DNA of 64,000 nt, taken from NCBI GenBank assembly GCA_019752575.1, contig JAIELW010000004.1:124001-188000 (forward strand), written 5' to 3'. Of the stretch, positions 1-9,463 are shown piece by piece; position 1 is the first letter of the stretch, and each line of letters opens with the position of its first letter. The position numbers and the translations under genes are program-made. Source of the stretch: Xanthobacteraceae bacterium (lineage in GTDB: Bacteria; Pseudomonadota; Alphaproteobacteria; Rhizobiales; Xanthobacteraceae). The notes under the pieces were generated by a model. It was not told the DNA's origin. It saw only the letters and a list, made by a program, of their open reading frames with translations, and did not search any database.

Positions 1-791
1 GAAATCGAGCCCTGCAGACCGCTTGAGATCACGCCTACCTGCGCCGCGCCCCCGCGCATCTTGCCGACGAGCGCGAAGGCGAGGTCGTTGAAGAATTTTC
101 CTCCGCCGGTGTAGTTCAGCGCGACCCCGAACACGATGTAGCCGATCACGATCTCGCCGAGCGCCTTGTAAGCGATGCCGAATGCCGACTCCGAGCTGAT
201 GACGTGGAAGGCGACCGTCTCGAAAAATGTCTTGGCATGGCCGGTAAGCGGGTTGGGAAACTTATCGGCGACGACTGGATAGAGCGCGACCGCGAGCACG
301 ATCAGCGTCATCACCGTCCCGCTGGTACGGCGCAGCCCCTCGAGAATGAGTACACAGGCGATCGCGGAGTAAATGATCGCATCGCGGGGCGCGCTGTATT
401 CCCAGCCGCTTTCGAGCGCACGGCGCGCCGTATAGGTAAACCAGCAGAAGACAACGAACGCCGCCGCGGCCAGCAGCCAGTCGTACCAGGGCACCGGACC
501 TTTGCTCGGCTTGCCGTCGGCGGAGTAGGCCAGAAACACGAGCGGCAACAGAAAAGCGGCAAGCAGATAGAGGTACAGGCTGTCGATCAGCACGAAGCCC
601 ACGAACAATTGCAGATTGAGCAATTGATTGAGCGTCAGCAGGATCGCGGCGACAGTGAAGAGCGTGAACAGCGCGAGCGGAAAGCTGCCGAGCGCACGCG
701 CCGGCAATTCTTCCACCATCATATCAGGAGCTTGATCGCCGATATGTTTGCGCGGCACGTTATCCCGCGCGGCAGCCGTCTTGTCGGTCAA
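1..791 (-). CDS. TRAP transporter fused permease (DctQM-like), 5' part
   Basis: Reading leftward from a TTG at 791, preceded by a GAGGGG ribosome site, the frame stays open to the window edge, giving the first 263 or so residues. A polar N-terminus of about 35 residues is followed by repeated hydrophobic segments, the first at about 36-58. Later segments contain GYIVFGVALNYTGG and GGAAQVGVISSGLQGS, typical of TRAP permeases in which the small DctQ and large DctM parts are fused (TAXI class). Such permeases import small organic acids with a periplasmic binding protein, which would lie outside the window. The C-terminal part is cut off, so the substrate cannot be guessed. The TTG start rests on the ribosome site; internal ATGs at codons 24 and 25 are alternatives. 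Confidence 0.8.
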   Translation of the reverse strand, partial: MTDKTAAARDNVPRKHIGDQAPDMMVEELPARALGSFPLALFTLFTVAAILLTLNQLLNLQLFVGFVLIDSLYLYLLAAFLLPLVFLAYSADGKPSKGPVPWYDWLLAAAAFVVFCWFTYTARRALESGWEYSAPRDAIIYSAIACVLILEGLRRTSGTVMTLIVLAVALYPVVADKFPNPLTGHAKTFFETVAFHVISSESAFGIAYKALGEIVIGYIVFGVALNYTGGGKFFNDLAFALVGKMRGGAAQVGVISSGLQGSI

Positions 792-903
792 AATGCTTCC
801 CCTCACGCGCGTTGTTATTTTTGGCGAGCGCGAGAGGCATTGAAGGAGTATTCCGTAACCTAAGCAAGCGTTCGGAATAAGTTACTGCTGTGCGGAACGA
901 GCT

Positions 904-1695
904 CTACCGCGTTGCGAAACGGAAATCCGCGTAAATCGGAACGTGATCTGACGGTTTTTCTGCAGCGCGAACTTGTCGGTCGATGCCGACCGATTGCAGA
1001 CGGTCGGCGGCTTGCGGCGACAGCAGCAAATGATCGATGCGAATCCCGTTGTTCTTTTGAAACGCGCCGGCTTGATAATCCCAGAATGTATAGAGGCCGT
1101 TGCCGTCGTGCGTTGCGCGTAGCGCGTCGGTGAAGCCGAGCGAAGTCAGCGTGCGAAACTTTGCGCGGGTTTCCGGCTGCGCGAGCGCGTCGCCGGTCCA
1201 TTTCTCGGGAAATTCCGCGTCGAGCGAAGTCGGGATCACGTTGTAGTCGCCCGCGAGTACGACCGGTTCTTCGAGCGTCAGCAGTTCGCTCGCGTGTTTC
1301 GCGAGACGGTCCATCCAGGCGAGCTTGTATTTGAACTTGTCGGTGCCGACCGGATTGCCGTTCGGAAGATAGATCGAGGCGACACGCACGGCGCCGTCTT
1401 TGGTCGAGATCGTCGCTTCGATGTAGCGCGCGTGAACATCTTCCTCGTCGCCGGGCAGGCGAGGTTTCGCTTCGTCGATCGGATGCTTGGAGAGGATCGC
1501 GACGCCGTTATAGGTTTTCTGGCCGTGCACGGCGACGTTGTAGCCGAGGCTTTCGATTTCCTCGCGCGGGAAGGCTTCGTCCACGCACTTCAGTTCCTGC
1601 AGGCAGACGACGTCGGGATCGCGCTCCTTGAGCCACGCAGTCACCGCGCCGAGATGTGCCTTGATGGAATTTACGTTCCAGCTTGCGATCCGCAT
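904..1695 (-). CDS. xthA: Exodeoxyribonuclease III
   Basis: 263 residues, the usual length for the ExoIII/AP endonuclease family (EEP fold). It nicks DNA at abasic sites in base excision repair and removes 3' blocking groups. Family signatures are all present: ASWNVNSIKAHL at the N-terminus, CLQELK with the metal-binding Glu, GDYNVIP with the catalytic Asp/Asn pair, and RIDHLLLS plus SDHVPI near the C-terminus. It lies 19 bases downstream of erpA on the same strand and is probably co-transcribed with it. Confidence 0.95.
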   Translation of the reverse strand: MRIASWNVNSIKAHLGAVTAWLKERDPDVVCLQELKCVDEAFPREEIESLGYNVAVHGQKTYNGVAILSKHPIDEAKPRLPGDEEDVHARYIEATISTKDGAVRVASIYLPNGNPVGTDKFKYKLAWMDRLAKHASELLTLEEPVVLAGDYNVIPTSLDAEFPEKWTGDALAQPETRAKFRTLTSLGFTDALRATHDGNGLYTFWDYQAGAFQKNNGIRIDHLLLSPQAADRLQSVGIDRQVRAAEKPSDHVPIYADFRFATR

Positions 1696-1714
1696 GAAAC
1701 TCGCTCGGGGGGAC

Positions 1715-2047
1715 TTAGAGCGAAAAGCTGGTGCCGCAGCCGCAGGATGCGGTCGCGTTCGGATTGTCGATCTTGAACGCGGCGCCGATCAATTCATCCG
1801 CGTAGTCGATGCGCGAACCTGCGAGATACTGAAGCGAAACGGGATCGATCACGACGGTTGCCCCGTTGCGCGCAATCACAACATCTTCGGATTCCGGCGC
1901 GCGCTGGATGTCGAATTTGTATTGGAAGCCCGAGCAGCCGCCGCCCTCGACGCTCACGCGCAGCACCGACGGCTCCTTTTCGGAGCCGAGGATCGCGGCG
2001 ATCTTTTTGATCGCGCTTTCGGTGACGACGACGTTCTGGGCGTCCAT
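1715..2047 (-). CDS. erpA: A-type iron-sulfur carrier protein
   Basis: 110 residues from the ATG at 2047, which has an AAAGGA ribosome site; the frame extends 23 codons further upstream, but that stretch does not look like family sequence. HesB/IscA/ErpA carriers receive Fe-S clusters and pass them to apo-proteins. The three cluster-ligand cysteines are present: one in GGCSGFQYKF and two in SCGCGTSF close to the C-terminus. ErpA rather than IscA is inferred from the N-terminus (VVVTESAIKKIAAIL) and from the absence of isc or suf genes nearby. It is divergent from the dNTP hydrolase gene at 2134. Confidence 0.88.
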   Translation of the reverse strand: MDAQNVVVTESAIKKIAAILGSEKEPSVLRVSVEGGGCSGFQYKFDIQRAPESEDVVIARNGATVVIDPVSLQYLAGSRIDYADELIGAAFKIDNPNATASCGCGTSFSL

Positions 2048-2133
2048 TGGCCGGTTTTCCTTTAGGCAAACCAAAGCGTTACGGTCTATAGGTAAGGGCG
2101 CGAGCGGCGAAGTCAATTCAGGGGCAAAATCTC

Positions 2134-3330
2134 GTGGCGGTATCGGTATTTACGCCGAGGGCTGAGTGGGCCGCGGACCCTGCGCGCTCACGCGGCCGCC
2201 GTTTTCCGGAGCCGCCGAGTCCGGCGCGCAGCGATTTCCGCCGCGACTGCGACCGCATCATTCACTCGACCGCGTTCCGGCGGCTGAAGCACAAAACGCA
2301 GGTTTTCGTTTCGCATGAAGGCGATCACTTCCGCACACGCCTCACGCATACACTGGAAGTGAGCCAGATCGCGCGCGCACTCGCGCGCTCGCTGGGACTA
2401 GACGAGGACCTCGCGGAAGCGCTCGCGCTGTCGCACGATCTCGGGCATCCGCCATTCGGCCACGCCGGCGAACGTGCGCTCGACGCCTGTATGGAAGACT
2501 ACGGCGGCTTCGATCACAACGCGCAGAGTCTTCGCGTGGTGACGAAACTGGAACGGCGCTATGCGAGCTTCGACGGACTGAATCTCACCTGGGAAACGCT
2601 TGAGGGGATCGCGAAGCATAACGGTCCGCTCACCGACGAGGACGGTTCAGCGATCGGCCGTTACGAAGCCGATGGGCTTCCGCTTGCGTTTGCCGAACAG
2701 CGCGAAGAATGGGACCTCGAATACTGGACCTACGCGAGCGCGGAAGCGCAGGTCGCCGCGATCTCCGACGACATCGCCTACGACGCGCACGATCTCGACG
2801 ACGCGATGCGGGCAGGGCTGTTCGATCTGGCCGATCTTAAGCCCGTTGCTCTCGCGGGCGACATCTTCAGCGAAGTAAGAAAGCTCTACCCCGCGGCGCA
2901 GCCCGCGCGGTTAGCGGGCGAAGTCATCCGCCGCCTGATCGCAGCGCTGATCGGCGACGTGTTGCAGGAGTCCGGACGCCGAGTGAAGGCGCTCAGCCCC
3001 CATTCCGCCGAGGATATCCGGCAGGCGCGCGACCCGATGATCCGCTTTTCGGCGAAAGGCGAGGACGCCGACCGCCAGATCAAGGCGTTTCTCACGCCGC
3101 GCATGTATCGCGAGGAGCGGGTGATGCGGATCATGACCGACGCGGAGACGATCGTGCGCGATCTCTTCGCCCACTATCTGGCTTACCCAGCCGGCCTCGG
3201 CGCGGAACGGGTCGCGAGCGGCGAGATGGCGCTCGTGCGCCAGATCGCGGACTTCATCGCCGGCATGACCGACCGTTTCGCGATCGAAGCGCACCAGCGT
3301 TATTTTGACTCGACTCCCGATCTGCGATAG
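2134..3330 (+). CDS. dgt: dGTP triphosphohydrolase-like HD-domain protein
   Basis: 398 residues from a GTG start. Deoxyguanosinetriphosphate triphosphohydrolase-like proteins cleave dNTPs to the nucleoside and triphosphate. The HD metal-binding set is visible: [13 protein letters not shown] (first His), [14 protein letters not shown] near residue 100 (His-Asp), and [15 protein letters not shown] further on (second Asp). The N-terminal [21 protein letters not shown] segment is typical of the shorter type 2 subfamily in alphaproteobacteria. It lies directly before argS, as in many members of this order. Substrate range in this organism is not known. Confidence 0.92.
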   Translation: MAVSVFTPRAEWAADPARSRGRRFPEPPSPARSDFRRDCDRIIHSTAFRRLKHKTQVFVSHEGDHFRTRLTHTLEVSQIARALARSLGLDEDLAEALALSHDLGHPPFGHAGERALDACMEDYGGFDHNAQSLRVVTKLERRYASFDGLNLTWETLEGIAKHNGPLTDEDGSAIGRYEADGLPLAFAEQREEWDLEYWTYASAEAQVAAISDDIAYDAHDLDDAMRAGLFDLADLKPVALAGDIFSEVRKLYPAAQPARLAGEVIRRLIAALIGDVLQESGRRVKALSPHSAEDIRQARDPMIRFSAKGEDADRQIKAFLTPRMYREERVMRIMTDAETIVRDLFAHYLAYPAGLGAERVASGEMALVRQIADFIAGMTDRFAIEAHQRYFDSTPDLR

Positions 3331-3359
3331 CTCCGCGCCTCCGCGAAAAGTTGAGCAAA

Positions 3360-5117
3360 ATGAACGTCTTCTCGATCTATCTCGGCCATGTGCAGGACGC
3401 GCTGAACGCGCTCGTGAAAGAAGGCGCGCTTCCCGTCGGCCTCGACTTCTCGCGCGTTGTCGTCGAACCGCCGAAGGACGAGACACACGGCGATCTCGCG
3501 ACCAACGCCGCGATGGTGCTCGCGAAGGACGCGAAGCTGAAACCCCGCGACATCGCAGAGAAGCTCGCGGCAAAGCTCAAAGCCGCGCCACATGTCGCGA
3601 AGGCCGACGTGGCCGGTCCCGGCTTCATCAATCTTTCGCTCGACAACGCCTTCTGGCTCGAGGTGCTGCGCGCGGCGGTGAAAGGCGGCAAGGATTTCGG
3701 CCGCAGCGAAATGGGCAAGGCCGAGAAGGTGAACGTCGAATATGTCTCGGTGAATCCGACCGGGCCGATGCATGTCGGTCACGGACGTAGCGCAGTGTTC
3801 GGCGATGCGCTTGCCAACCTCCTGGTCTTTACCGGCTACAAGGTTACGCGCGAATACTACATCAACGATGCGGGCGCGCAGGTCGATGTGCTCGCGCGCT
3901 CGGCGTTCCTGCGCTACCGCGAAGCGCTCGGCGAAAAAATCGGCGAAATTTCCGAGGGGCTTTATCCCGGCGACTACCTGATCCCGGTCGGAAAGGCGCT
4001 TGCCGAGAAACACGGGAAAGCTCTCCTGGATAAGCCGGAGAGCGATTGGTTGCCGCTCGTGCGCCAGACCGCCACGGACATGATGATGGACATGATCCGG
4101 AAGGATCTTGCCGCGCTCGAAATTCGCCACGAAGTATTCTTTTCAGAGCGGACGCTGACTTCTGGAAAAGACAAGGTCGGCGAAACCATCGAATTGCTGC
4201 GCAAGGCTGGTCATATCTACGAAGGCCGCCTCCCGCCGCCCAAAGGCGCCCCGGTTGAAGACTGGGAAGACCGCGAACAGACGCTGTTTCGTGCCACCGC
4301 CTTCGGCGACGACGTGGATCGGCCGCTGAAAAAATCTGACGGCAGTTACACGTACTTCGCGGCCGATATGGCCTATCACCGCGACAAGATCGAACGCGGC
4401 TTCAAGACGTTGATCGACATCTGGGGCGCTGACCACGGCGGCTATGTGAAGCGTCTGAACGCAGCGGTTGGCGCTCTTGGCGGCGGCAAGGTCGTGCTTG
4501 ATGTGAAACTCTGTCAGCTCGTGCGACTCTTGCGGGCGGGCGAACCGGTGAAGATGTCGAAGCGCGCGGGCGATTTCGTCACGCTGCGCGAAGTCGTCGA
4601 CGAAGTCGGGGTCGATCCGGTGCGCTTCATGATGCTGTTCCGGAAAAACGACGCCCAGCTCGACTTCGATTTGGCAAAAGTGATCGAGCAGTCGCGCGAC
4701 AATCCGGTTTTCTATGTCCAGTACGCGCATGCGCGCGGCAAGTCGGTGTTCCGGAACGCGAAGGAGGCGATGCCTGCGCTATCCACAGATACCGCCGCGC
4801 TCGCCGGCGCAGATATTTCGGTACTTTCGGACGAAGCGGAACTCGCGCTGATTAAAAAATTAGCGCAGTGGCCGCGGCTTGTGGAGGCGGCGGCCGAATT
4901 CCACGAGCCCCACCGGGTCGCGTTTTACCTGTACGACCTCGCTAGTTCCTTCCATTCGTTATGGAATAAGGGAAAAGACGCGCCTCATTTACGCTTCATT
5001 ATGGAAGATAACCCTAAATTCACCATCGCCCGATTGAGTCTGGTGAGCGGCTTGGTCGGCGTTTTGGCCTCAGGTTTGGCCATTTTGGGTGTCAGAGCGG
5101 CCGAAGAAATGCGTTGA
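3360..5117 (+). CDS. argS: Arginyl-tRNA synthetase
   Basis: 585 residues; class I aminoacyl-tRNA synthetase that charges tRNA-Arg in the cytoplasm. The HIGH-type motif is [10 protein letters not shown] near residue 137 and the KMSKS-type motif is [11 protein letters not shown] near 398. The N-terminal additional domain and the C-terminal all-helical anticodon-binding domain (DALR type) are full length. I chose the ATG at 3360; a TTG nine bases upstream is in frame and possible, and neither has a strong ribosome site. It follows dgt by 29 bases and precedes the SPOR-domain gene by 25 bases, suggesting one transcription unit. Confidence 0.95.
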   Translation: MNVFSIYLGHVQDALNALVKEGALPVGLDFSRVVVEPPKDETHGDLATNAAMVLAKDAKLKPRDIAEKLAAKLKAAPHVAKADVAGPGFINLSLDNAFWLEVLRAAVKGGKDFGRSEMGKAEKVNVEYVSVNPTGPMHVGHGRSAVFGDALANLLVFTGYKVTREYYINDAGAQVDVLARSAFLRYREALGEKIGEISEGLYPGDYLIPVGKALAEKHGKALLDKPESDWLPLVRQTATDMMMDMIRKDLAALEIRHEVFFSERTLTSGKDKVGETIELLRKAGHIYEGRLPPPKGAPVEDWEDREQTLFRATAFGDDVDRPLKKSDGSYTYFAADMAYHRDKIERGFKTLIDIWGADHGGYVKRLNAAVGALGGGKVVLDVKLCQLVRLLRAGEPVKMSKRAGDFVTLREVVDEVGVDPVRFMMLFRKNDAQLDFDLAKVIEQSRDNPVFYVQYAHARGKSVFRNAKEAMPALSTDTAALAGADISVLSDEAELALIKKLAQWPRLVEAAAEFHEPHRVAFYLYDLASSFHSLWNKGKDAPHLRFIMEDNPKFTIARLSLVSGLVGVLASGLAILGVRAAEEMR

Positions 5118-5142
5118 ACGGCCCTCCGCGCGGAGTGTTAGT

Positions 5143-6867
5143 ATGAGTATTGCGCGGACTTTGAGGAACGATCGGGAGAAGATGGGGGAACATCCCATGT
5201 ACCGGCCCTCCCGGGGCCATGGGCAGGCGCAGCCACAGCCGCATCAGGCTACTGGCTCGTCACGGATTCGGCGCAGCGACGATCCGCTTGCCGAACTCGC
5301 CCGTCTGATCGGGCAGGAAGACCCCTTCAAGGAATTCGATGCCGTCCAGCCGCGCCGCGCGGCTCCAAATGGCAATGGCGCGCACCACGCGCCCGCAGTC
5401 GCCCCCGAGCGGCGCCCCGAGCGCTATACCAATGGGAATGGCGGCGGCTATTCGAATGGCGCGGGTCAGCCGCAGCGCCAGCCTGTAGCTCGTCATGCCC
5501 AGCCCGCCGCAGCCGCTCCGGCACGCGGTCCTGTTGCCCGCGCCGATGAACGTTATCCAGCCCAGCATCCCTCGCGGACGACGCAGCCGCAGCCGCAGGC
5601 CCGCGCGAACGGTGCGGCGCGTAGCTATGAGGATCAGCAGCGTCCGGCGCCGCGCACGAATGGGCGCGATGCCAATGGCCATTATGCGGAGCGTTCGCAT
5701 CGCGCGCGTGACACCTATGCTGAGGAAGACCTTCGCCAGCGGGAAGCTCCCGCGCCGCGTTCCCGCCGTCCGGAGCCACAACAGCGTGACCGTTACGTTC
5801 CGGAAGAAGCTCCGCGTCATGCGCGCAGCCGTCCGCAGCAGGCGCCTTATCAGGACCCACGCCACCGCCGCTATGAGAACGATTACGACCCGCGGTACGA
5901 CGACGAAGCTTATCTGCCGGAGCAGCACGACGAAGAGATTTACGACGACGTGCAGCGTTCGCGCCGTGGCTGGGGCTTCTGGGTGGTTGCGGCAATTATC
6001 GTTGCGAGCCTGATTGCCGTCGCATTCCTCGGCGTCTTTGCCTATCGGACGATCTTCAACGCGCCGCCGCGCGCAGCCGTTGTGACCAAGTCGAACGCTC
6101 CGACCAAGGTCGAGCCGAAAAATACTCCGCAGCAGCTCGTGTCTCCCAGCAACAAGCCGATTCAGGATCGTCTTGGCGGTGCCGATACGCAGATCATGCG
6201 CCGCGAGGAGGCGCCCGCCGATCTCACGCGCCAGAACCCGCAGGCGCCGCAACAGCAGCAGTCGCCTCAGCAGCAGGCGCCCGTCAAGAATAACCCCGCT
6301 TTCACGCCGCCTCCGCAGCAGCAACAGCAGCAGGCTCCGCAGACGCAGCAGAACCTCGACCAGCAGCCCAAGCGCGTAAAGACCGTACCGCTTCGCGCTG
6401 ACGGCAGCCTCGCGCAGCCGAACGCGCAGCAACAGCAACAGAATACGGGTCCGATGCAGCTGCAGGCTCCGCAGACGCAGGATCAGGATACGCAGGCGAT
6501 CCCGCCGCAAAACCAGAACCGCCAGAACAACTCGAACGTCCAGCAGCCGAACCGCAACGTCGCTTCGCTTGGGCCGACTCCGCTTCCGCAGCAGCAACAG
6601 CAGTCGACTACCGCCAATGGCAACTACATCGTGCAGGTGGCCTCGCATAAGACACCGGAAGAAGCGCAACAGGCCTGGACCACCCTGCGGCAGCAATACG
6701 GCACGATCCTCGGCAGCCGTAATGCGGACATTCGCAAGGTCGATCTCGGGGACCGCGGCACCTTCTATCGCGCCATGGTCGGTCCGATGAGCCGCGATCA
6801 GGCGAACGCGCTCTGCCAGAACCTGAAAACGCAGGGCGCGGGCTGCATCGTCCAGACCCGCAACTAA
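5143..6867 (+). CDS. SPOR-domain inner-membrane protein
   Basis: 574 residues from an ATG preceded by GGAG; an ATG at 5197 behind a GGGGGAA stretch is an alternative. The N-terminal 275 residues are rich in Pro, Arg, Gln and Asn and look disordered. One transmembrane helix follows at about 277-305 (starting GWGFWVVAAIIVAS), then a Gln/Pro-rich periplasmic linker, then a SPOR domain at about 495-574 beginning NYIVQVASHKTPEEAQQAW. SPOR domains bind denuded peptidoglycan glycan strands and often concentrate at the division septum. Its place between argS and nagZ is the usual one in Rhizobiales. The exact role is inferred. Confidence 0.88.
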   Translation: MSIARTLRNDREKMGEHPMYRPSRGHGQAQPQPHQATGSSRIRRSDDPLAELARLIGQEDPFKEFDAVQPRRAAPNGNGAHHAPAVAPERRPERYTNGNGGGYSNGAGQPQRQPVARHAQPAAAAPARGPVARADERYPAQHPSRTTQPQPQARANGAARSYEDQQRPAPRTNGRDANGHYAERSHRARDTYAEEDLRQREAPAPRSRRPEPQQRDRYVPEEAPRHARSRPQQAPYQDPRHRRYENDYDPRYDDEAYLPEQHDEEIYDDVQRSRRGWGFWVVAAIIVASLIAVAFLGVFAYRTIFNAPPRAAVVTKSNAPTKVEPKNTPQQLVSPSNKPIQDRLGGADTQIMRREEAPADLTRQNPQAPQQQQSPQQQAPVKNNPAFTPPPQQQQQQAPQTQQNLDQQPKRVKTVPLRADGSLAQPNAQQQQQNTGPMQLQAPQTQDQDTQAIPPQNQNRQNNSNVQQPNRNVASLGPTPLPQQQQQSTTANGNYIVQVASHKTPEEAQQAWTTLRQQYGTILGSRNADIRKVDLGDRGTFYRAMVGPMSRDQANALCQNLKTQGAGCIVQTRN

Positions 6868-6921
6868 CAGCTTCTATTCGCTCGTTCTTGACCGGAGAAG
6901 CGGGGGCGCTTACGCCGCCGC

Positions 6922-7923
6922 ATGACCATTCGCGCCTTCATTTCTGGTTGCGCTTCCACGACGCTCTCTGACGGGGAAAAACGTTTCTTCTCAGAGGCTT
7001 GCCCGTGGGGCTTGATTCTCTTCAAGCGAAACATTCAAAACCCCGCACAGGTCACGGAATTGACTCGCAACTACCGCGAGATCGTTGGCCGCAAAGACGC
7101 GCCAGTACTGATCGATCAGGAAGGCGGCCGCGTACAGCGTCTCGGTCCGCCGCATTGGCCGAATTTCCCAGCGGCCGAGAAACTCGCAGGCGCGTCAGAC
7201 ACGACCGCCTCGGTGGAGCTTGGTGCGCGGCTGATTGCGAACGAGCTTTTACGGCTCGGGATCAACGTCGATTGCCTGCCGGTGGCCGATCTTCGCTTTC
7301 CCGGCGCACATGACGTTATCGGCGACCGCGCGTATGCCAGCGATCCGTTGGAAGTCGCGAAGCTCGCACGGGCAGCCGCAGATGGATTGATGGCCGGCGG
7401 CGTACTGCCGGTGATGAAGCACATTCCCGGTCATGGCCGCGCAATGGCGGACAGCCATCTGGAATTGCCGAAAGTAGCGATTTCGCGTGAGGAACTCGAG
7501 CGAACCGATTTCGCACCTTTCCGTCAGCTCGCCGATCTCCCGCTCGCGATGACCGCCCACGTGATCTACGAGGCCATCGATCCGTCGCTACCGGCCACGA
7601 TTTCGCCGAAGGTTGTGGGCGAGGTGATCCGTAACCACATCGGGTTCGGCGGTTTGCTCATGACGGACGACGTCTCGATGAAGGCGCTTTCCGGCGCTAT
7701 CGGCGAAAATACGAAAGCGGCGTTCGCGGCGGGATGCGATCTTGCGCTTCATTGCAACGGCAAAATGGACGAAATGCGCGAGGTCGCGGAAAACAGCCCG
7801 CCTCTGGACGGAAAAGCCGCTGAACGTGCGAAGAAAGCCTTGGATAGGATCGCGGCGGGGCCGAAAGCGCTCGATGTCGCCGAGGCTTGGAGCCGCTTTT
7901 CCGCTATGATCGAAACGGTTTAA
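6922..7923 (+). CDS. nagZ: Beta-N-acetylglucosaminidase
   Basis: 333 residues, glycoside hydrolase family 3. NagZ removes N-acetylglucosamine from anhydro-muropeptides in the cytoplasm during cell wall recycling. Family motifs are DQEGGRVQRL near residue 64 and KHIPGHGRA near residue 166, the latter holding the His of the catalytic Asp-His dyad; LLMTDDVSMKAL near 245 carries the nucleophile Asp. There is no signal peptide, as expected for the cytoplasmic enzyme. It lies between the SPOR gene and scpA, which begins just after or overlaps its 3' end. Confidence 0.93.
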   Translation: MTIRAFISGCASTTLSDGEKRFFSEACPWGLILFKRNIQNPAQVTELTRNYREIVGRKDAPVLIDQEGGRVQRLGPPHWPNFPAAEKLAGASDTTASVELGARLIANELLRLGINVDCLPVADLRFPGAHDVIGDRAYASDPLEVAKLARAAADGLMAGGVLPVMKHIPGHGRAMADSHLELPKVAISREELERTDFAPFRQLADLPLAMTAHVIYEAIDPSLPATISPKVVGEVIRNHIGFGGLLMTDDVSMKALSGAIGENTKAAFAAGCDLALHCNGKMDEMREVAENSPPLDGKAAERAKKALDRIAAGPKALDVAEAWSRFSAMIETV

Positions 7924-7937
7924 CGGAATTGAGTCGC

Positions 7938-8750
7938 GTGGAAACCAGCGATTTCGAACTGCCCGAGGCAGAACGCGGAAGTAACGAGCCAACGCTCGTG
8001 GTCGACGTGACCGGATTTGAAGGTCCGCTCGATCTTCTGCTGATGCTTGCGCGCACGCAGAAGGTCGATCTCGCGAAGATTTCCATTCTCGCGCTTGCCG
8101 AGCAGTATCTGGAATTTATCCGGCGCGCGCGCGATCTCCGGATCGAGGTGGCAGCCGACTATCTGGTGATGGCGGCGTGGCTCGCGTATTTGAAGTCGCG
8201 TCTGCTGCTGCCCGAAGCCGCAGGCCCCGAAGAGCCTTCCGCCGCCGATCTCGCGGCCGATCTCGCGGCGCGCCTGCAGCACCTCGAAGCGATCCGCCGC
8301 GCCGGCGCGGGTCTGATGACGCGCGACAAGCTCGGCGCCGAATTCTTCATGCGCGGCGCGCCGGAGGAGAACGATCCGCTCGAGCCGCAGCAATTTACCG
8401 CCACGATCTACGACCTGCTTTCAGCCTATGCACTCCAGCGTCAGAAAAAGGCGCTCTCGCATCACACGGTAGTGCAGCGTGTCGTTTGGTCGTTGAAAGA
8501 GGCCAGAGAGGCGCTTGAACGGCTGGTCGGTGTAGGTCAAGACTGGACCCGGCTCGACACCTTCCTCATCGAATATCTGGTCGAGCCGTCGATGCGTACC
8601 ACCGTATTGGCGTCAAGCTTTTCGGCCTCTCTCGAAATGGTCAAAGAGGGGCAGCTCGAACTTCAGCAAGAATCGCCGTTTGCCCCGCTCTGGTTGAAAC
8701 GTCGCCATGAGCCGAGACCTGAATTGCAAGTAGTGGAGACCAAGCAGTGA
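7938..8750 (+). CDS. scpA: Segregation and condensation protein A
   Basis: About 270 residues. ScpA is the kleisin that bridges SMC heads and binds ScpB in the bacterial condensin complex. The N-terminal GFEGPLDLLLMLARTQKVDL and the conserved YLVMAAWLAYLKSRLLLP block are clear, with a winged-helix C-terminus. The start is uncertain: GTG at 7938 (used here), TTG at 7929, or TTG at 7887 inside nagZ. It overlaps scpB by four bases, so the two are translationally coupled. Confidence 0.93.
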   Translation: METSDFELPEAERGSNEPTLVVDVTGFEGPLDLLLMLARTQKVDLAKISILALAEQYLEFIRRARDLRIEVAADYLVMAAWLAYLKSRLLLPEAAGPEEPSAADLAADLAARLQHLEAIRRAGAGLMTRDKLGAEFFMRGAPEENDPLEPQQFTATIYDLLSAYALQRQKKALSHHTVVQRVVWSLKEAREALERLVGVGQDWTRLDTFLIEYLVEPSMRTTVLASSFSASLEMVKEGQLELQQESPFAPLWLKRRHEPRPELQVVETKQ

Positions 8751-9424
8751 CCGCGTTGCGCAAACCGCCGCTTTCGATCGTGGGCAAAGAGCCCGAGACC
8801 GACGAAAACCAGCGCATTCTGGAAGCGATCCTGTTCGCCTCCGCAGAGCCGGTGGATGAAAAGCTGTTTGTCTCGCGCCTTCCGGAAGGTACGGACCTAA
8901 ATGCAGAACTCAAAAAGCTCGGCGATCATTATGCCGCGCGCGGCGTGAACCTCGTGCGCGTCGCCGGCAAGTGGGCGCTGCGCACCGCCTCCGACCTAGG
9001 CCATCGGATTGCGCGCGACACGCCGCCGCCGCGCAAGCTTTCGCGTGCCGCGATCGAGACGCTTGCGATCGTCGCCTATCACCAGCCGGTCACCCGCGCC
9101 GAGATCGAAGAAATTCGCGGTGTCACGATCAATACCGGCACGCTCGACGTGCTGATTCAGACCGGCTGGGTGCGGCTGCGCGGCCGCCGCAAGGTGCCGG
9201 GCCGCCCGGTGACCTACGGCACCACCGAGCAGTTCCTGATCCATTTCGGCCTCGACCAGATCGACGACCTGCCGGGTCTGGACGAATTGAAGGGCGCAGG
9301 ATTCCTCGACGACCGGCTGCCCGCCGGATTTTCGGTGCCGATCCCGAACGACGTCTCGACGCTCCGCGACGACGAGGAGCCTCTTGAAGAGGGCGATCCG
9401 GCGCTCGACCCGGAAGCCAAGTAA
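8747..9424 (+). CDS. scpB: Segregation and condensation protein B
   Basis: 225 residues from a GTG that overlaps the scpA stop codon. ScpB forms a winged-helix dimer that binds ScpA in the SMC-ScpAB complex. Recognisable blocks are ILEAILFASAEPV near residue 25, LSRAAIETLAIVAYHQPVTR near 100 and IEEIRGV just after. The last 20 residues are acidic and variable. Coupled to scpA; 39 bases separate it from the ABC ATPase gene. Confidence 0.93.
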   Translation: MTALRKPPLSIVGKEPETDENQRILEAILFASAEPVDEKLFVSRLPEGTDLNAELKKLGDHYAARGVNLVRVAGKWALRTASDLGHRIARDTPPPRKLSRAAIETLAIVAYHQPVTRAEIEEIRGVTINTGTLDVLIQTGWVRLRGRRKVPGRPVTYGTTEQFLIHFGLDQIDDLPGLDELKGAGFLDDRLPAGFSVPIPNDVSTLRDDEEPLEEGDPALDPEAK

Positions 9425-9463
9425 CGCGACGAAAGCCGCACGACCCGCTAGTTTGCCGCCGTC

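Noticed and set aside
5260-6696. 478-codon frame opposite the SPOR gene
   Set aside because: It mirrors a Gln/Pro-rich gene with a clear SPOR domain; its own product is Arg/Leu-rich with no domain or ribosome site.
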